This document shows positions 24,583-35,096 of a stretch of DNA of 64,000 nucleotides, in pieces (the first letter of the stretch is position 1; each line of letters starts with the position of its first letter). The DNA is taken from assembly GCA_009377645.1 (NCBI GenBank), contig WHTQ01000002.1, positions 60,454-124,453 of the forward strand, written 5' to 3'. The notes under the pieces are model-generated. The model did no database searches, had not been told where the DNA came from, and saw nothing but the letters and a program-made list of their open reading frames with translations. Source of the DNA: Micromonosporaceae bacterium. GTDB lineage: Bacteria; Actinomycetota; Actinomycetes; Mycobacteriales; Micromonosporaceae. A program made the position numbers and the translations under genes.

Positions 24583-25311
24583 TTACCAGCGCTCCAACCG
24601 GGTGCTGAGCACGGCGAGCGCGGCCACGCCGGCGGTGGATACCCGCAGCACGGTGGCGCCGAGCCGGATCTGATGCGCGCCGGCGGAGTCGAACGCGGTC
24701 AGCTCGGCCGGTGCCAGGCCGCCCTCCGGCCCGACCACCAGCACGATCTCCCCGGCCGGCGGCAGCGGCACCGCGCCCAGGCTCAGCTCGGCCTGCGAGT
24801 CCAGCACCAGGCCGGCCGCCGCCGACTGCAGCCGCTGCGCCACCGCCGGGGTGTCGGCCGGCGGGGACACCGCCGGCAGCCGGGCCCGGCGGGCCTGCTT
24901 CGCGGCCTCCCGGGAGGTCAGCCCCCACCGGCGCCAGGCCCGCTCTCCCCGCTCGCCGCGCCACCGCACCACCGACCGGGCCGCCGGCCAGGGCACGATC
25001 TCGTCCACCCCGACCTCGGTCATCGCCTGCACCGCGAGCTCAGACCGGTCCCCCTTGCCGATGGCCTGTACCACCACCAGCCGGTGCGCCGGCGGCTGCT
25101 CGTACCGCCGGTCGGTGACCTGCAGGTCGAGGGTGCTGCGGCCGACGCCGGTGACCACCGCGCTGGCGGTGCCGCCCCGCCCGTCCCCGAGCAGCACCGC
25201 CTCCCCGACCCGCAGCCGCTGGACGGTGGCGGCGTGGTGACCTTCTGGGCCGGCCAGCGTGGCCCGCTCGCCGTCCGGCAGCGCCTCGACCAGGAACAGC
25301 GGCGCAGTCAC
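24583..25311 (-). CDS. rsmE: 16S rRNA (uracil-1498-N3)-methyltransferase RsmE
   Basis: A 242-residue SPOUT-class methyltransferase. Conserved text includes GEAVLLGDGRGGTASAVVTG (PUA-like N-domain), VVQAIGKGDRSELAVQAMTE, the AdoMet knot VLVVGPEGGLAPAELTAFD, and the end ILRLG-like region IRLGATVLRVSTAGVAALAV. It methylates U1498 in the decoding centre. GTG 25311 start. It lies downstream of dnaJ, as in many actinobacteria, but a 92-bp gap with a repeated palindrome separates them here. Confidence 0.93.
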   Translation of the reverse strand: MTAPLFLVEALPDGERATLAGPEGHHAATVQRLRVGEAVLLGDGRGGTASAVVTGVGRSTLDLQVTDRRYEQPPAHRLVVVQAIGKGDRSELAVQAMTEVGVDEIVPWPAARSVVRWRGERGERAWRRWGLTSREAAKQARRARLPAVSPPADTPAVAQRLQSAAAGLVLDSQAELSLGAVPLPPAGEIVLVVGPEGGLAPAELTAFDSAGAHQIRLGATVLRVSTAGVAALAVLSTRLERW

Positions 25312-25330
25312 AGCCGCTCCGCCAGGAGCT

Positions 25331-25391
25331 GTCGATCATGGAGCTGCAGCGCGACACGCCGGGAGACACGCCGAGGAAACTCCATGATCAA
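25331..25391. repeat. Dispersed palindromic intergenic repeat, full copy
   Basis: Outer arms are GATCATGGAG (25334-25343) and ACTCCATGATC (25379-25389). Between them CGACACGCCGG and GACACGCCG recur as an internal pair. Half of this element, with the same CGACACGCCGG and TCCATGATCGA parts, reappears at 47797-47825 after trpS. It behaves like a REP/MITE-type element in the dnaJ-rsmE gap and could also end transcription. Confidence 0.6.
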
Positions 25392-25403
25392 CGCACCCTC
25401 AGG

Positions 25404-26540
25404 TCAGTGTCCGTTGAAGGCGTCCCGCACCCGGGAGAAGAAGCCGCCCTGCTTGGTGAGCTGGGCCACCTCCTCGCCGCGGGACTTGGCGAACTCCCGC
25501 AGCAGGCGTTCGGAGTCCGGGTCGAGCTTGGTGGGGGTGCGGACGTCCAGGTGGACGAACAGGTCCCCCCGACCGGTGCCGCGCAGGTGCGGTACGCCGC
25601 GGCCGCGCAGCCGGAGCGTGGAGTTGGGCTGGGTGCCGGAGCGGACCTCCAGCTGCTCCTCGGAGTCGAGGGTCTTGATGGTGAGCTGGGTGCCGAGCGC
25701 GGCGGCGGTCATCGGGACGGTGACCCGGCAGTGCAGGTCGTCACCCTTGCGCGAGAACACGTCGTGCGGTCGCTCGTGGATCTCCACGTAGAGGTCGCCG
25801 GGCGGGCCGCCACCGGGGCCGACCTCCCCGTGCCCGGCCAGCCGGATCCGCATCCCGTCCTCCACCCCCGGCGGGATCTTAACCGTCATCGAGCGGCGGC
25901 TACGCACCCGGCCATCCCCGGCGCAGGTCTGGCAGGGCTCCGGGATGGTGGTGCCGGTGCCCTGGCAGGCCACGCACGGCCGGGACGAGACCACCTGGCC
26001 GAGGAACGTACGCTGCACCGACTGCACCTGCCCGTGGCCGCCGCACGCCTCACAGGTGACCGGGTGAGTGCCCGGGGCGGTGCCCGCTCCGGAGCAGGCG
26101 GTGCAGACCACGGCGGTGTCGACGGTCACCGGCGCCTCGACCCCGAACGCGGCCTCGGCCAGGTCCAGCTCCACCCGCAGGATCGCGTCGGCGCCGGGCC
26201 GGTTGCGCGGGCGCGGGCCCCGGCCGCTCCCGGCGGTGGTGCCGAAGAACGCGTCCATGATGTCCTGGAACCCCACGAACGGCCCGGCTCCCGGCCCGCC
26301 CGGGCTGCCCATGCCGCCGCCCGGCGCGTACGGGTCGCCGCCGAGGTCGACGATCTGGCGCTTCTGGTCGTCGGAGAGCACCTCGTACGCGGTGTTGATC
26401 TCCTTGAACCGGTCCTGCGCCTCCGGGTCCGGGTTCACATCCGGATGGAACTTGCGGGCCAGCTTCCGGTAGGCCCGCTTGATCTCGTCGTCGGATGCGT
26501 CCCGCGCAACGCCGAGAATCCCGTAGTAGTCCTTGGCCAC
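25404..26540 (-). CDS. dnaJ: Chaperone DnaJ (DnaJ2 type, linked to HrcA)
   Basis: A 378-residue J-domain co-chaperone of DnaK. The J domain contains [20 protein letters not shown] and the HPD triad ([10 protein letters not shown]). The four zinc-finger repeats [24 protein letters not shown] and CQTCAGDG are intact, followed by the substrate-binding C-domains. The Gly/Phe linker is short and Gly/Pro-rich. GTG 26540 matches the usual protein start; ATG 26558 six codons earlier is possible. It lies 66 bp after hrcA, so it should be in the HrcA/CIRCE regulon. Confidence 0.94.
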   Translation of the reverse strand: MAKDYYGILGVARDASDDEIKRAYRKLARKFHPDVNPDPEAQDRFKEINTAYEVLSDDQKRQIVDLGGDPYAPGGGMGSPGGPGAGPFVGFQDIMDAFFGTTAGSGRGPRPRNRPGADAILRVELDLAEAAFGVEAPVTVDTAVVCTACSGAGTAPGTHPVTCEACGGHGQVQSVQRTFLGQVVSSRPCVACQGTGTTIPEPCQTCAGDGRVRSRRSMTVKIPPGVEDGMRIRLAGHGEVGPGGGPPGDLYVEIHERPHDVFSRKGDDLHCRVTVPMTAAALGTQLTIKTLDSEEQLEVRSGTQPNSTLRLRGRGVPHLRGTGRGDLFVHLDVRTPTKLDPDSERLLREFAKSRGEEVAQLTKQGGFFSRVRDAFNGH

Positions 26541-26605
26541 TGCGTTGTGTGTCCTCATCAGTCCGTCATCGTGATCGCTGGGGGCATCTGTTGGTCATCG
26601 TGTGG

Positions 26606-27640
26606 TCAGCTCTGCGCCAGCAGGTCGCCGACGTAGCGAGCCACGGCCCGGACCGTGGCGATGGTGCCGGGGTAGTCCATCCGGGTGGGGCCGAGCACGC
26701 CCAGCCCTCCCACAATGGTGTCACCTGGACCGTATCCGGTGCTCACCACCGAGGTGCTGCGCAGGTCGAGGAACTCGTTCTCGTCGCCGATCCGCACCAG
26801 CGGCTCGGTCCGGTCGCCGCCGGACTCGACCGCCCCGATCAGCTTGAGCAGGACCACTTCTTCTTCCAGCGCATCCAGCACCGGGCCGAGCGTGCCCCGG
26901 AAATCCAGCAGCCCGCCCCGGGTCAGGTTGGCGGTGCCGGCCAGCGCGATCCGCTCGTCATGCCGCTCCACCAGCGTCTCCAGCAGCACCGAGGCGAGCG
27001 TGGCCATCGCCCCGCGCAGCGCCGGGCCGGCCTCGTCGACCAGCGCCTGCACCAGGCCGGGAGTGTCGCTGAGCGGCTGGCCACCCAGCTTGGCGTTGGC
27101 CAGCCGGCGCAGCTCGGTCACGTCGTCGGCCGGGGCCGGGCCGGGCAGCTCCACCAGCCGCTGCTCCACCCGCCCGGTGTCGGTGATCACCACCAGCATC
27201 ACCCGGGTGGTGGAGATCGGCACCAGCTCCAGGTGCCGCACCGCCGACCGGGACAGGCTCGGATACTGCACCACCGCCACCTGGCGGGTCAGCTGGGCAA
27301 GCAGCCGGACCGTGCGGTGCACCACGTCGTCCAGGTCCACCGCGCCGACCATGAACCGCTCGATCGCCCGCCGCTCGGCCGACGACAGCGGCTTGATCTG
27401 GGACAGCCGGTCCACGAACAGCCGGTAGCCCCGGTCGGTCGGCACCCGGCCGGCGCTGGTGTGCGGCTGCCGGATGTAACCCTCTTCCTCCAGCACCGCC
27501 ATGTCGTTGCGCACCGTGGCCGGGGACACGTTCAGCTGGTGGCGCTCGACCAGCGCACGGCTGCCGACCGGCTCCTCGGTGGCGACGTAGTCCTCGACGA
27601 TCGCCCGGAGCACGTCCAGCTTGCGCTCGTCGAGACTCAC
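26606..27640 (-). CDS. hrcA: Heat-inducible transcription repressor HrcA
   Basis: A 344-residue repressor of class I heat-shock genes that binds CIRCE. The winged helix begins [20 protein letters not shown] and includes [20 protein letters not shown] and [20 protein letters not shown]; the C-terminus reads [23 protein letters not shown] 27640 aligns with the usual protein start. ATG 27691 would add a Gly-rich tail of 17 residues and is possible. Starts beyond 27739 are excluded because they fall within CIRCE. Confidence 0.94.
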   Translation of the reverse strand: MSLDERKLDVLRAIVEDYVATEEPVGSRALVERHQLNVSPATVRNDMAVLEEEGYIRQPHTSAGRVPTDRGYRLFVDRLSQIKPLSSAERRAIERFMVGAVDLDDVVHRTVRLLAQLTRQVAVVQYPSLSRSAVRHLELVPISTTRVMLVVITDTGRVEQRLVELPGPAPADDVTELRRLANAKLGGQPLSDTPGLVQALVDEAGPALRGAMATLASVLLETLVERHDERIALAGTANLTRGGLLDFRGTLGPVLDALEEEVVLLKLIGAVESGGDRTEPLVRIGDENEFLDLRSTSVVSTGYGPGDTIVGGLGVLGPTRMDYPGTIATVRAVARYVGDLLAQS

Positions 27641-27723
27641 GTCACCACCGCCATCTCCGCCGGCCCCGCCCGCCGCACCCTCCGCTGTCATGCACCATCC
27701 CCGCTGGCACCCGGCCGACGCCA

Positions 27724-27765
27724 TTGGCACTCGACTGTTTGGCACTCGACTGTAACGAGTGCCAG
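27724..27765. promoter_or_regulatory. CIRCE operator with a tandemly duplicated half-site
   Basis: TTGGCACTC (27739-27747), 9 nt, then GAGTGCCAG (27757-27765) fits the CIRCE consensus TTAGCACTC-N9-GAGTGCTAA. Immediately beside it the 15-mer TTGGCACTCGACTGT occurs twice in tandem (27724-27738 and 27739-27753), giving a third half-site. It lies upstream of hrcA on the minus strand. Confidence 0.85.
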
Positions 27766-27843
27766 TCTACGTCGCACCCGGCGGCCGCCGCGAGGTCGGA
27801 AGCCAGACCCGCGCGGTGACCACCACGACCAGGGCCGACCGTC

Positions 27844-27849
27844 TAGGGT
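27844..27849 (+). promoter_or_regulatory. Candidate -10 for leaderless DUF4870 gene
   Basis: TAGGGT followed by 6 nt and ATG 27856. It selects ATG 27856 over GTG 27850. Confidence 0.5.
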
Positions 27850-27855
27850 GTGACC

Positions 27856-28275
27856 ATGACAACACCACCTCAACCACCACCACCACCAGCCGGACCGCCA
27901 CCGGCCGGCGGGGCGCCGCCGCCCGGCTACGCCAACAGTGACGAGAAGACCTGGGCGCTGGTCGCCCACTTCGGCGGCGCCGCGGGCATGTTCGTGCTCG
28001 GGGGCGTGGGTGGCTGGATCGCACCGCTGATCGCGCTGATGTCCCGCGGCAATCAGTCGGCGACCGTCCGGCAGCACGCGGTGAACGCGCTCAACTTCCA
28101 GCTCACGTGGTCGATAGTCGGGGTGATCGGCTACCTCACCATCTGCATCGTGATCGGGGCCGTCATCATCCCGGTGGCCGCGCTGGTCGGGATCATCTTC
28201 GGGATCATCGGCGGCGTGAAGGCCAACGACGGAGTGGTGTACGAGTACCCTGTCTCGGTCAAGATGATCAAGTAG
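27856..28275 (+). CDS. DUF4870-type membrane protein
   Basis: A 139-residue protein. After a proline/glycine-rich N-terminus comes the DUF4870 pattern: SDEKTWALVAHFGGAAGMFV, then NQSATVRQHAVNALNFQLTW and two further hydrophobic spans ending GIIGGVKANDGVVYEYPVSV. Four hydrophobic segments are visible. Function unknown; the family is related in layout to Tic20-like proteins. It is divergent from hrcA and converges on hemW. Confidence 0.8.
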   Translation: MTTPPQPPPPPAGPPPAGGAPPPGYANSDEKTWALVAHFGGAAGMFVLGGVGGWIAPLIALMSRGNQSATVRQHAVNALNFQLTWSIVGVIGYLTICIVIGAVIIPVAALVGIIFGIIGGVKANDGVVYEYPVSVKMIK

Positions 28276-28290
28276 GGCTCGGTCGCGTGA

Positions 28291-29535
28291 TCAAATAACC
28301 GCGGGAGCGGGAGCGGCGAGGAAGTCCCGGACGACGGTGTCGGCGAGCAGCCGCCCGGGTACGGTGAGCACCGCCCTCCCGGCCCGATGCGCGTCCGCCG
28401 ACAGCAGGCCGCCGGCCACCGCCCGAGCGGCGGCCGGCGCTCCGGCGGCCCCCAGCTCCGCCAGCGGCAGCCCATCGGACATCCGGAGCCGCAGCATGAC
28501 CCGCTCGGTGCGCCGCTGTTCGGCGGTCAGCACCTCCCGGGCCAGCCCGGGCGAGCGCCCGGCCGCCAGCCGAGCCGCATACCCGCCCGGGTGGGTGACG
28601 TTCCACCAGCGCACCCCGCCCACGTGGCTGTGCGCTCCGGGGCCCAACCCCCACCAGTCGGCACCGGTCCAGTAGCCGAGGTTGTGCCGGCACCGGGCCG
28701 CCGGCGAGCGCGCCCAGCTGGAGATCTCGTACCAGCCGAACCCGGCCGCCGCCAGCGCCGCGTCGGCGGCCAGGTAGCGGTCTGCGGCCAGGTCGTCGTC
28801 CGGGGCGGGCAGCTCCCCGCGCCGGACCCGGGCCGCCAGCGCGGTGCCCGGCTCGACGGTCAGCGCGTACCCGCTGACGTGGTCCACCCCGGCCCCGGTC
28901 GCCGCCGCCAGCGAGCCGGCGAAGTCCTCGGCCGACTCCCCCGGTGTGCCGTAGATCAGATCCAGGTTGACGTGGTCGAAGCCGGCCGCCCGGGCCTCGC
29001 CGGCGGCCGCCACCGCCCGGCCGGGCGTGTGCCGCCGATCGAGCACCGCCAGCACGTGCGGTGCGGCCGACTGCATCCCGAGCGAGACCCGGGTGAAGCC
29101 GGCCGCCCGGAGCTGGCGCAGCGAAGCCGGGTCCACCGACTCCGGGTTCGCCTCCACGGTCACCTCGGCGTCGCCGGCCAGCCCCCAGGTGGCGTCGATG
29201 CTGTCCAGGATGCCGGCCAGCGCGGCCGGTGGCAGCAGGGTCGGGGTGCCGCCGCCGACGAACACCGTGTCCACCCGCGGTGGCGGCGCCGCGGCCAGCA
29301 CCTGGGCGGCCAGCGCCAGCTCCGACCGGACCGCCTGCGGGAAGGACTCCCGGGAGGCCCCGGGCCCCAGCTCGGTCGCGGTGTAGGTGTTGAAGTCGCA
29401 GTAGCCGCACCGGCTGGCGCAGAACGGCACGTGCACGTAGACCCCGAAGCCCCGGGCTCCCACCCGGGCGAGCGACTCCGGCGGCAGCTGGCCATCGTCG
29501 GGAACCGGCTCGCCGTCCGGTGGGCTGCTAGGCAT
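28291..29535 (-). CDS. hemW: Radical SAM protein HemW (coproporphyrinogen III oxidase-like)
   Basis: A 414-residue radical-SAM protein with the [4Fe-4S] motif CASRCGYCDFNTYT (CxxxCxxC). Further blocks are VDTVFVGGGTPTLLPPAAL and FTRVSLGMQSAAPHVLAVLD, typical of HemN/HemW. Actinobacterial members lack the residues of true HemN and act as heme chaperones for respiratory enzymes (family knowledge). It is encoded on the opposite strand and 80 bp from the enoyl-CoA hydratase gene. Confidence 0.92.
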   Translation of the reverse strand: MPSSPPDGEPVPDDGQLPPESLARVGARGFGVYVHVPFCASRCGYCDFNTYTATELGPGASRESFPQAVRSELALAAQVLAAAPPPRVDTVFVGGGTPTLLPPAALAGILDSIDATWGLAGDAEVTVEANPESVDPASLRQLRAAGFTRVSLGMQSAAPHVLAVLDRRHTPGRAVAAAGEARAAGFDHVNLDLIYGTPGESAEDFAGSLAAATGAGVDHVSGYALTVEPGTALAARVRRGELPAPDDDLAADRYLAADAALAAAGFGWYEISSWARSPAARCRHNLGYWTGADWWGLGPGAHSHVGGVRWWNVTHPGGYAARLAAGRSPGLAREVLTAEQRRTERVMLRLRMSDGLPLAELGAAGAPAAARAVAGGLLSADAHRAGRAVLTVPGRLLADTVVRDFLAAPAPAVI

Positions 29536-29603
29536 GTCACCTCCCGTTCCGGCCGCTTGACCGCAGGCTACGCTCCGCTACGCCCGCTGGCGGCCGGGGT
29601 CAC

Positions 29604-29609
29604 TAGTCT
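29604..29609 (+). promoter_or_regulatory. Candidate -10 for leaderless enoyl-CoA hydratase gene
   Basis: TAGTCT followed by 6 nt and ATG 29616; no ribosome-binding site is visible. Confidence 0.45.
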
Positions 29610-29615
29610 GCCCGC

Positions 29616-30407
29616 ATGACATCCGACGACACACCGCTGGTCCGCACCGCCACCGAGCACGGCGTGGCCACGCTCACGCTGGACAGCCCGCGCAACCGGA
29701 ACGCACTCTCCACCCCGCTAGTCACCCGGCTGCGGGCGGAGCTGGCCGCCGCCGCGACCGACCCGGCGGTACGGGTGGTGGTGCTGGACCACGCCGGACC
29801 GGTCTTCTGCTCCGGCGCGGACCTGGTCGAGACCGAGGCTGCCTGCCGGTCCGGGACGATGCCGGTGGCGATGCTGGCCGACCTGCTCGCCGACTTATGG
29901 GAATGTCCGAAGCCGGTGGTGGCCCGGGTCGCCGGCCCGACCCGGGCCGGCGGGATCGGCCTGGTGGCCGCGGCCGACCTGGCAATCTGCGCCACCGAGG
30001 CGACGTTCGCGTTCACCGAGGTGCGGCTGGGCGTGATCCCGGCGGTGATCTCGGCGGTCGTACTGCCCCGGATGGGCAGCCGGGCGGCCACCCGGCTGTT
30101 CCTGACCGGCGAGGTGTTCGACGCCGCGCACGCCGCCGCGGTCGGGCTGGTCAGTGAGGCGGTCCCGGCGACCCGGCTGGACCGCACGGTGAGCAGGATC
30201 TGCCAGGCGCTGGTCCGGGGCGCACCGCAGGCGCTGGCCGGCACCAAGCAGCTGCTGCGCCGGCCCCGGGCGGCCGACCTGCGGGCCGAGCTGGCCGAGC
30301 TGTCGGCGCTGTCGGTGGGCTACTTCCGGTCCCCCGACGCTCAGGAAGGGATAGCCGCGTTCCGCGACAAGCGCGACCCGCAGTGGGTCCTGGACACCCG
30401 CCGATAG
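29616..30407 (+). CDS. Enoyl-CoA hydratase/isomerase family protein
   Basis: A 263-residue crotonase-fold protein. It shows LTLDSPRNRNALSTPLVTRL, the CoA/oxyanion strand LDHAGPVFCSGADLVE (A-D-L instead of the common A-D-L/K set) and TRAGGIGLVAAADLAICATE with the second oxyanion glycine. The catalytic-glutamate region reads TFAFTEVRLGVIPAVISAVV. It probably acts in fatty-acid or branched-chain acyl-CoA turnover; the exact substrate is unknown. The stop codon lies within the -10 box of the next gene. Confidence 0.86.
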   Translation: MTSDDTPLVRTATEHGVATLTLDSPRNRNALSTPLVTRLRAELAAAATDPAVRVVVLDHAGPVFCSGADLVETEAACRSGTMPVAMLADLLADLWECPKPVVARVAGPTRAGGIGLVAAADLAICATEATFAFTEVRLGVIPAVISAVVLPRMGSRAATRLFLTGEVFDAAHAAAVGLVSEAVPATRLDRTVSRICQALVRGAPQALAGTKQLLRRPRAADLRAELAELSALSVGYFRSPDAQEGIAAFRDKRDPQWVLDTRR

Positions 30408-30410
30408 GCT
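30405..30410 (+). promoter_or_regulatory. Candidate -10 for the leaderless secreted-protein gene
   Basis: TAGGCT, which includes the enoyl-CoA hydratase stop codon, followed by 6 nt and GTG 30417. It argues for the GTG rather than ATG 30423. Confidence 0.4.
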
Positions 30411-30416
30411 TCGGGC

Positions 30417-31304
30417 GTGACGATGCGGCGCGCGGTGACCGTGCTGGTGGTGCTGGGGCTGGTCGCCGGCCTGGGTTACTGGCTGGGCACCCGGTGGGAC
30501 CGCTCGTCACCGCCCGCCCCGCGTGCCGGCTGCCGCGCCGAGGCGGCCAGCGAGATCCGGCTGGAGCTCGAGCAGATGGCCAACGCGGCGACGATCGCCG
30601 CGGTCGGGGTGCGGATGGAGGTGCCCGACCGGGGGGTGCAGATCGCGCTGGCGACCGCCCTGCAGGAGTCGAAGCTGCGCAACCTGCCGCACCTGGGCCG
30701 GCGCAACGACCACGACTCGGTCGGGCTGTTCCAGCAACGTCCCAGCCAGGGGTGGGGCACCGAGGAGCAGGTCGGCGACCCGCGGTACGCGGCCGAGCGG
30801 TTCTACCGGGCGCTTCGCCGGGTCGACGGCTGGCCGGAGCTGCGGCTCACCGAGGCCGCCCAGCGGGTGCAGCGCTCCGCTTTCCCGGAGGCGTACCAGC
30901 GGTGGGAGCCGGAGGCCGGGGTGCTCGCCACCGCCCTGCTCGGGGCGGAGCCGGGCGTGGTCAGCTGTACGGTCCCGGCCGACCCACCGGAGCGGGGGCA
31001 GTCGGCCGCCGATGCGCTGGGAGAGGCGATGGCCCAGGACTGGGGTACGCGGGTGCGCACCAGCCCGGACGCGGAGCCGGTCGGCGCGCTGCGGTTGACC
31101 GCCGGATCGGCGCCCGGGGTCGCGGTGGCCGCCGGCGACCCGCGTACCGGTTGGCGGTACGCGCACTGGCTGGTGGCGCACGCCGGCGTCCGGGGGGTGA
31201 CCAGGGTGCACTTCGCGGATCTGGAGTGGACCGCTGCCGCGGGGGGGTGGTCGGCGGCCGGGAGCACCTCTGACCAGGTGTGGGCGGAGGTCGCCACCGG
31301 CTGA
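30417..31304 (+). CDS. Secreted/membrane-anchored lysozyme-like protein
   Basis: A 295-residue protein with an N-terminal signal anchor (VTVLVVLGLVAGLGYWLGTR). A conserved domain follows: EQMANAATIAAVGVRMEVPD, IALATALQESKLRNLPHLGR and DHDSVGLFQQRPSQGWGTEE. The last contains the ATALQES...GLFQQRPSQGWG pattern of a lysozyme-like fold seen in many actinobacterial secreted proteins (recalled family pattern). The C-terminal 100 residues form a second domain of unknown type. Probably acts on or near the cell wall. Confidence 0.72.
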   Translation: MTMRRAVTVLVVLGLVAGLGYWLGTRWDRSSPPAPRAGCRAEAASEIRLELEQMANAATIAAVGVRMEVPDRGVQIALATALQESKLRNLPHLGRRNDHDSVGLFQQRPSQGWGTEEQVGDPRYAAERFYRALRRVDGWPELRLTEAAQRVQRSAFPEAYQRWEPEAGVLATALLGAEPGVVSCTVPADPPERGQSAADALGEAMAQDWGTRVRTSPDAEPVGALRLTAGSAPGVAVAAGDPRTGWRYAHWLVAHAGVRGVTRVHFADLEWTAAAGGWSAAGSTSDQVWAEVATG

Positions 31305-31332
31305 CCGGAGCCGGGCGGAACCGGCGGAAAGA

Positions 31333-31369
31333 CCTGGGGCCGGCGGAGGATCCCCCCGCCGGCCCCAGG
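31333..31369. terminator. Bidirectional terminator between convergent genes
   Basis: Perfect 14-nt arms CCTGGGGCCGGCGG (31333-31346) and CCGCCGGCCCCAGG (31356-31369) with a 9-nt loop, in the 80-bp gap between two convergent genes. Confidence 0.8.
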
Positions 31370-31384
31370 CCTGGCTCGAACGGC

Positions 31385-32431
31385 TCAGCCGACCGAGATG
31401 TTTCCGTTGTTGCAGTCGCCGGTAACCGTGTTCGGCGAGGCGATCGGGACCGTCCCGCCGACCCCGGCCACCACCGACGAACCACAGATCTGCCACGGCG
31501 CCACGCTCAGCGCACTGTTGTCGAGGAACGAGAACAGTGCGTCGCCGCCGTCACCGTGGATGTCCATGTTGCCGTTGTTGCAGTCGCCGAGTGCGGTGTT
31601 CGGCGAGGCGACCGGCACGGTGCCGCCGACCCCGGCCACTCCGCTGGAGCCGCAGAACTGCCAGGACGCACCGCTGACCGCCGAGCCGCTGCCGGCCGAC
31701 AGGATCTGCGGCGGGTCCTGGTCCCATGGCGCCGAGGTTCCCATCTGCTCGGTCGCCTCCGCTGGCTCGGCATCCTCGGCCGGGTAGTAGCCCGGGTCGT
31801 GGTAGGCGTAGCCGTCGTCGCCGTTGCCGTTGCCGTAGTCCGGCGCCGGCTCGGACTCGCCGACCGAGATGTTGCCGTTGTCGCAGCCACCCGAGGTGTT
31901 GGGCGAGGCGAACGGCACCGCGCCGCCGACCCCGGCCACGACCGTGGAGCCGCAGATCTGCCACGCCAGCGCGCTGATCGCCGAGTCGTCAAGGACCGAG
32001 AGCAGTGCGTCGTCCTTGTCGTTGTTGGCGTCGGCGATGTCGATGTTGCCGTTGGCACAGTCGCCCAGCACGGTGTTCGGGGACGCGACCGGCACCACGC
32101 CGCCGACTCCCGCGACCGCGTTGGAACCGCACAGCTGCCACGCCAGCGCGCTCACGGCCGAGCCGCTGCCGACCGACAGGATCTGCGGCGGCTCCTGCTC
32201 CCACGGCGCAGTCCACGCCTGCTCGGGTGCCGCAGTCAGCCAGTACTCGGCGACCTCCCGCATCGCCTCGTCGCTCGCCCGGTGCGTGCCCTCGTAGTCG
32301 AGCACCCCCACCGTCGCCGGGGCGACCTCTGGGGTACCCGCATTGTCCGCCGCGAAGGCAGGGGTCGAACCTATCGCTGCCGCGGTCGCCAGCGCTCCTG
32401 TCGCCACGACTGCGACTTTCCTGACCTGCAT
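31385..32431 (-). CDS. Secreted four-repeat chaplin-like protein
   Basis: A 348-residue exported protein with a Sec signal peptide (cleavage about after AFA, residue 27). It carries four similar units of about 40 residues (92-132, 151-191, 251-291, 307-348). Each reads roughly WQxCGSxxVAGVGGxVPxAS then PNTxxGDCxNGNI, with one cysteine pair per unit (101/125, 160/183, 260/284, 316/340). Units 1-2 and 3-4 form a larger duplication preceded by PWEQEPPQILS and PWDQDPPQILS. The size, paired cysteines and hydrophobic Gly/Val core recall chaplins, the aerial-surface amyloids of streptomycetes, but the match is loose. ATG 32431 has AAGGAG 6 nt upstream. Confidence 0.7.
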   Translation of the reverse strand: MQVRKVAVVATGALATAAAIGSTPAFAADNAGTPEVAPATVGVLDYEGTHRASDEAMREVAEYWLTAAPEQAWTAPWEQEPPQILSVGSGSAVSALAWQLCGSNAVAGVGGVVPVASPNTVLGDCANGNIDIADANNDKDDALLSVLDDSAISALAWQICGSTVVAGVGGAVPFASPNTSGGCDNGNISVGESEPAPDYGNGNGDDGYAYHDPGYYPAEDAEPAEATEQMGTSAPWDQDPPQILSAGSGSAVSGASWQFCGSSGVAGVGGTVPVASPNTALGDCNNGNMDIHGDGGDALFSFLDNSALSVAPWQICGSSVVAGVGGTVPIASPNTVTGDCNNGNISVG

Positions 32432-32605
32432 CGTCACTCCTTGTGGTTTGCCTGAGCCGCAGCCCGGGGTCCCCCCTGGGGTAGGACTAATCGGGCAAAA
32501 GCGGCGAACTATCCAACCCGAGTAACGACGCGTATATCACCTAGTTACGATCATGGCAGACCGAATCGGGCACTGTCCGTCGGTGCCCGGCCGAGGCGGT
32601 GCGGC
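32432..32605. other. Intergenic leader of the chaplin-like gene
   Basis: 174 bp between lepA and the secreted-protein gene, with a less GC-rich part (32510-32560) and a GGGGTCCCCCCTGGGG palindromic stretch near 32468-32483. It probably holds the promoter; no specific box is convincing. Confidence 0.4.
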
Positions 32606-34492
<1,887 letters not shown>

Positions 34493-34594
34493 AGTGGTCC
34501 GTTCGGTCGTCAGATGGCTCCCGCCATGGTCCCATGCCGGCGGAACCGGGCGGCCGCCCGTGGCGCCCATCCAGGCCGCCCGGCCGTGGGTGGA

Positions 34595-34655
34595 CGGTGC
34601 GCCGGAGGGTGCGCCGGACGGGTGCGCCGGCCCCGGCGGCGGACGGTGCGCCGAC
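34595..34655. repeat. Imperfect tandem GGTGCGCCGG repeats upstream of rpsT
   Basis: Four copies of GGTGCGCCGg/a, separated by a few bases, fill the start of the lepA-rpsT gap. They give the region a long string of direct repeats; no regulator is known. Confidence 0.5.
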
Positions 34656-34688
34656 CTGGCCGCGTCGGCCCCGGCGGCGGACGCGTGC

Positions 34689-34694
34689 TATTCT
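34689..34694 (+). promoter_or_regulatory. Candidate -10 of rpsT
   Basis: TATTCT in GC-rich DNA, about 80 bp before GTG 34773. It would give a leader of about 70 nt, long enough for S20 feedback control. Confidence 0.45.
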
Positions 34695-34772
34695 GGCTCG
34701 TCGCGGGTGGCAGCGATGGCAGCTGCTCGCCCACAACCTTCCGAAACCGAGCTCACAGGACGAGGCTGTCGC

Positions 34773-35036
34773 GTGGCGAACATCAAGTCGCAGATCAAGC
34801 GCAACAAGCAGAACGAGAAGCGCCGGCTGCGCAACAAGTCGGTCAAGTCGTCGCTCAAGACCGCCGTCCGCAAGTTCGACGCGGCGTTGGAGCAGGGTGA
34901 CCTGGACACCGCCACAGCGCTGATGCGCGACGCGTCGCGCAAGCTGGACAAGGCCGCCAGCAAGGGTGTCATCCACAAGAACCAGGCGGCCAACCGGAAG
35001 TCGTCGATCGCCCGGCGGCTGCCGACCACCGCCTGA
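34773..35036 (+). CDS. rpsT: 30S ribosomal protein S20
   Basis: An 87-residue, strongly basic protein: [40 protein letters not shown], ending [19 protein letters not shown]. It binds 16S rRNA helices early in small-subunit assembly. GTG 34773 gives the standard N-terminus; AGGACGAGG lies upstream. The lepA/rpsT divergent pair and nearby holA are the usual actinobacterial arrangement. Confidence 0.97.
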   Translation: MANIKSQIKRNKQNEKRRLRNKSVKSSLKTAVRKFDAALEQGDLDTATALMRDASRKLDKAASKGVIHKNQAANRKSSIARRLPTTA

Positions 35037-35096
35037 GACCGCTGGGACACCGGCTGCCGCTCTGCGGTAACGGCGCTGCCGGCTAGCGGGGCTTCG

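Noticed and set aside
32450..32530. Possible c-di-AMP (ydaO-type) riboswitch near the chaplin-like gene
   Set aside because: A GGGGTCCCC..TGGGGTA stretch looks similar on the plus strand, but the gene it would control is on the minus strand and the other conserved motifs are missing.
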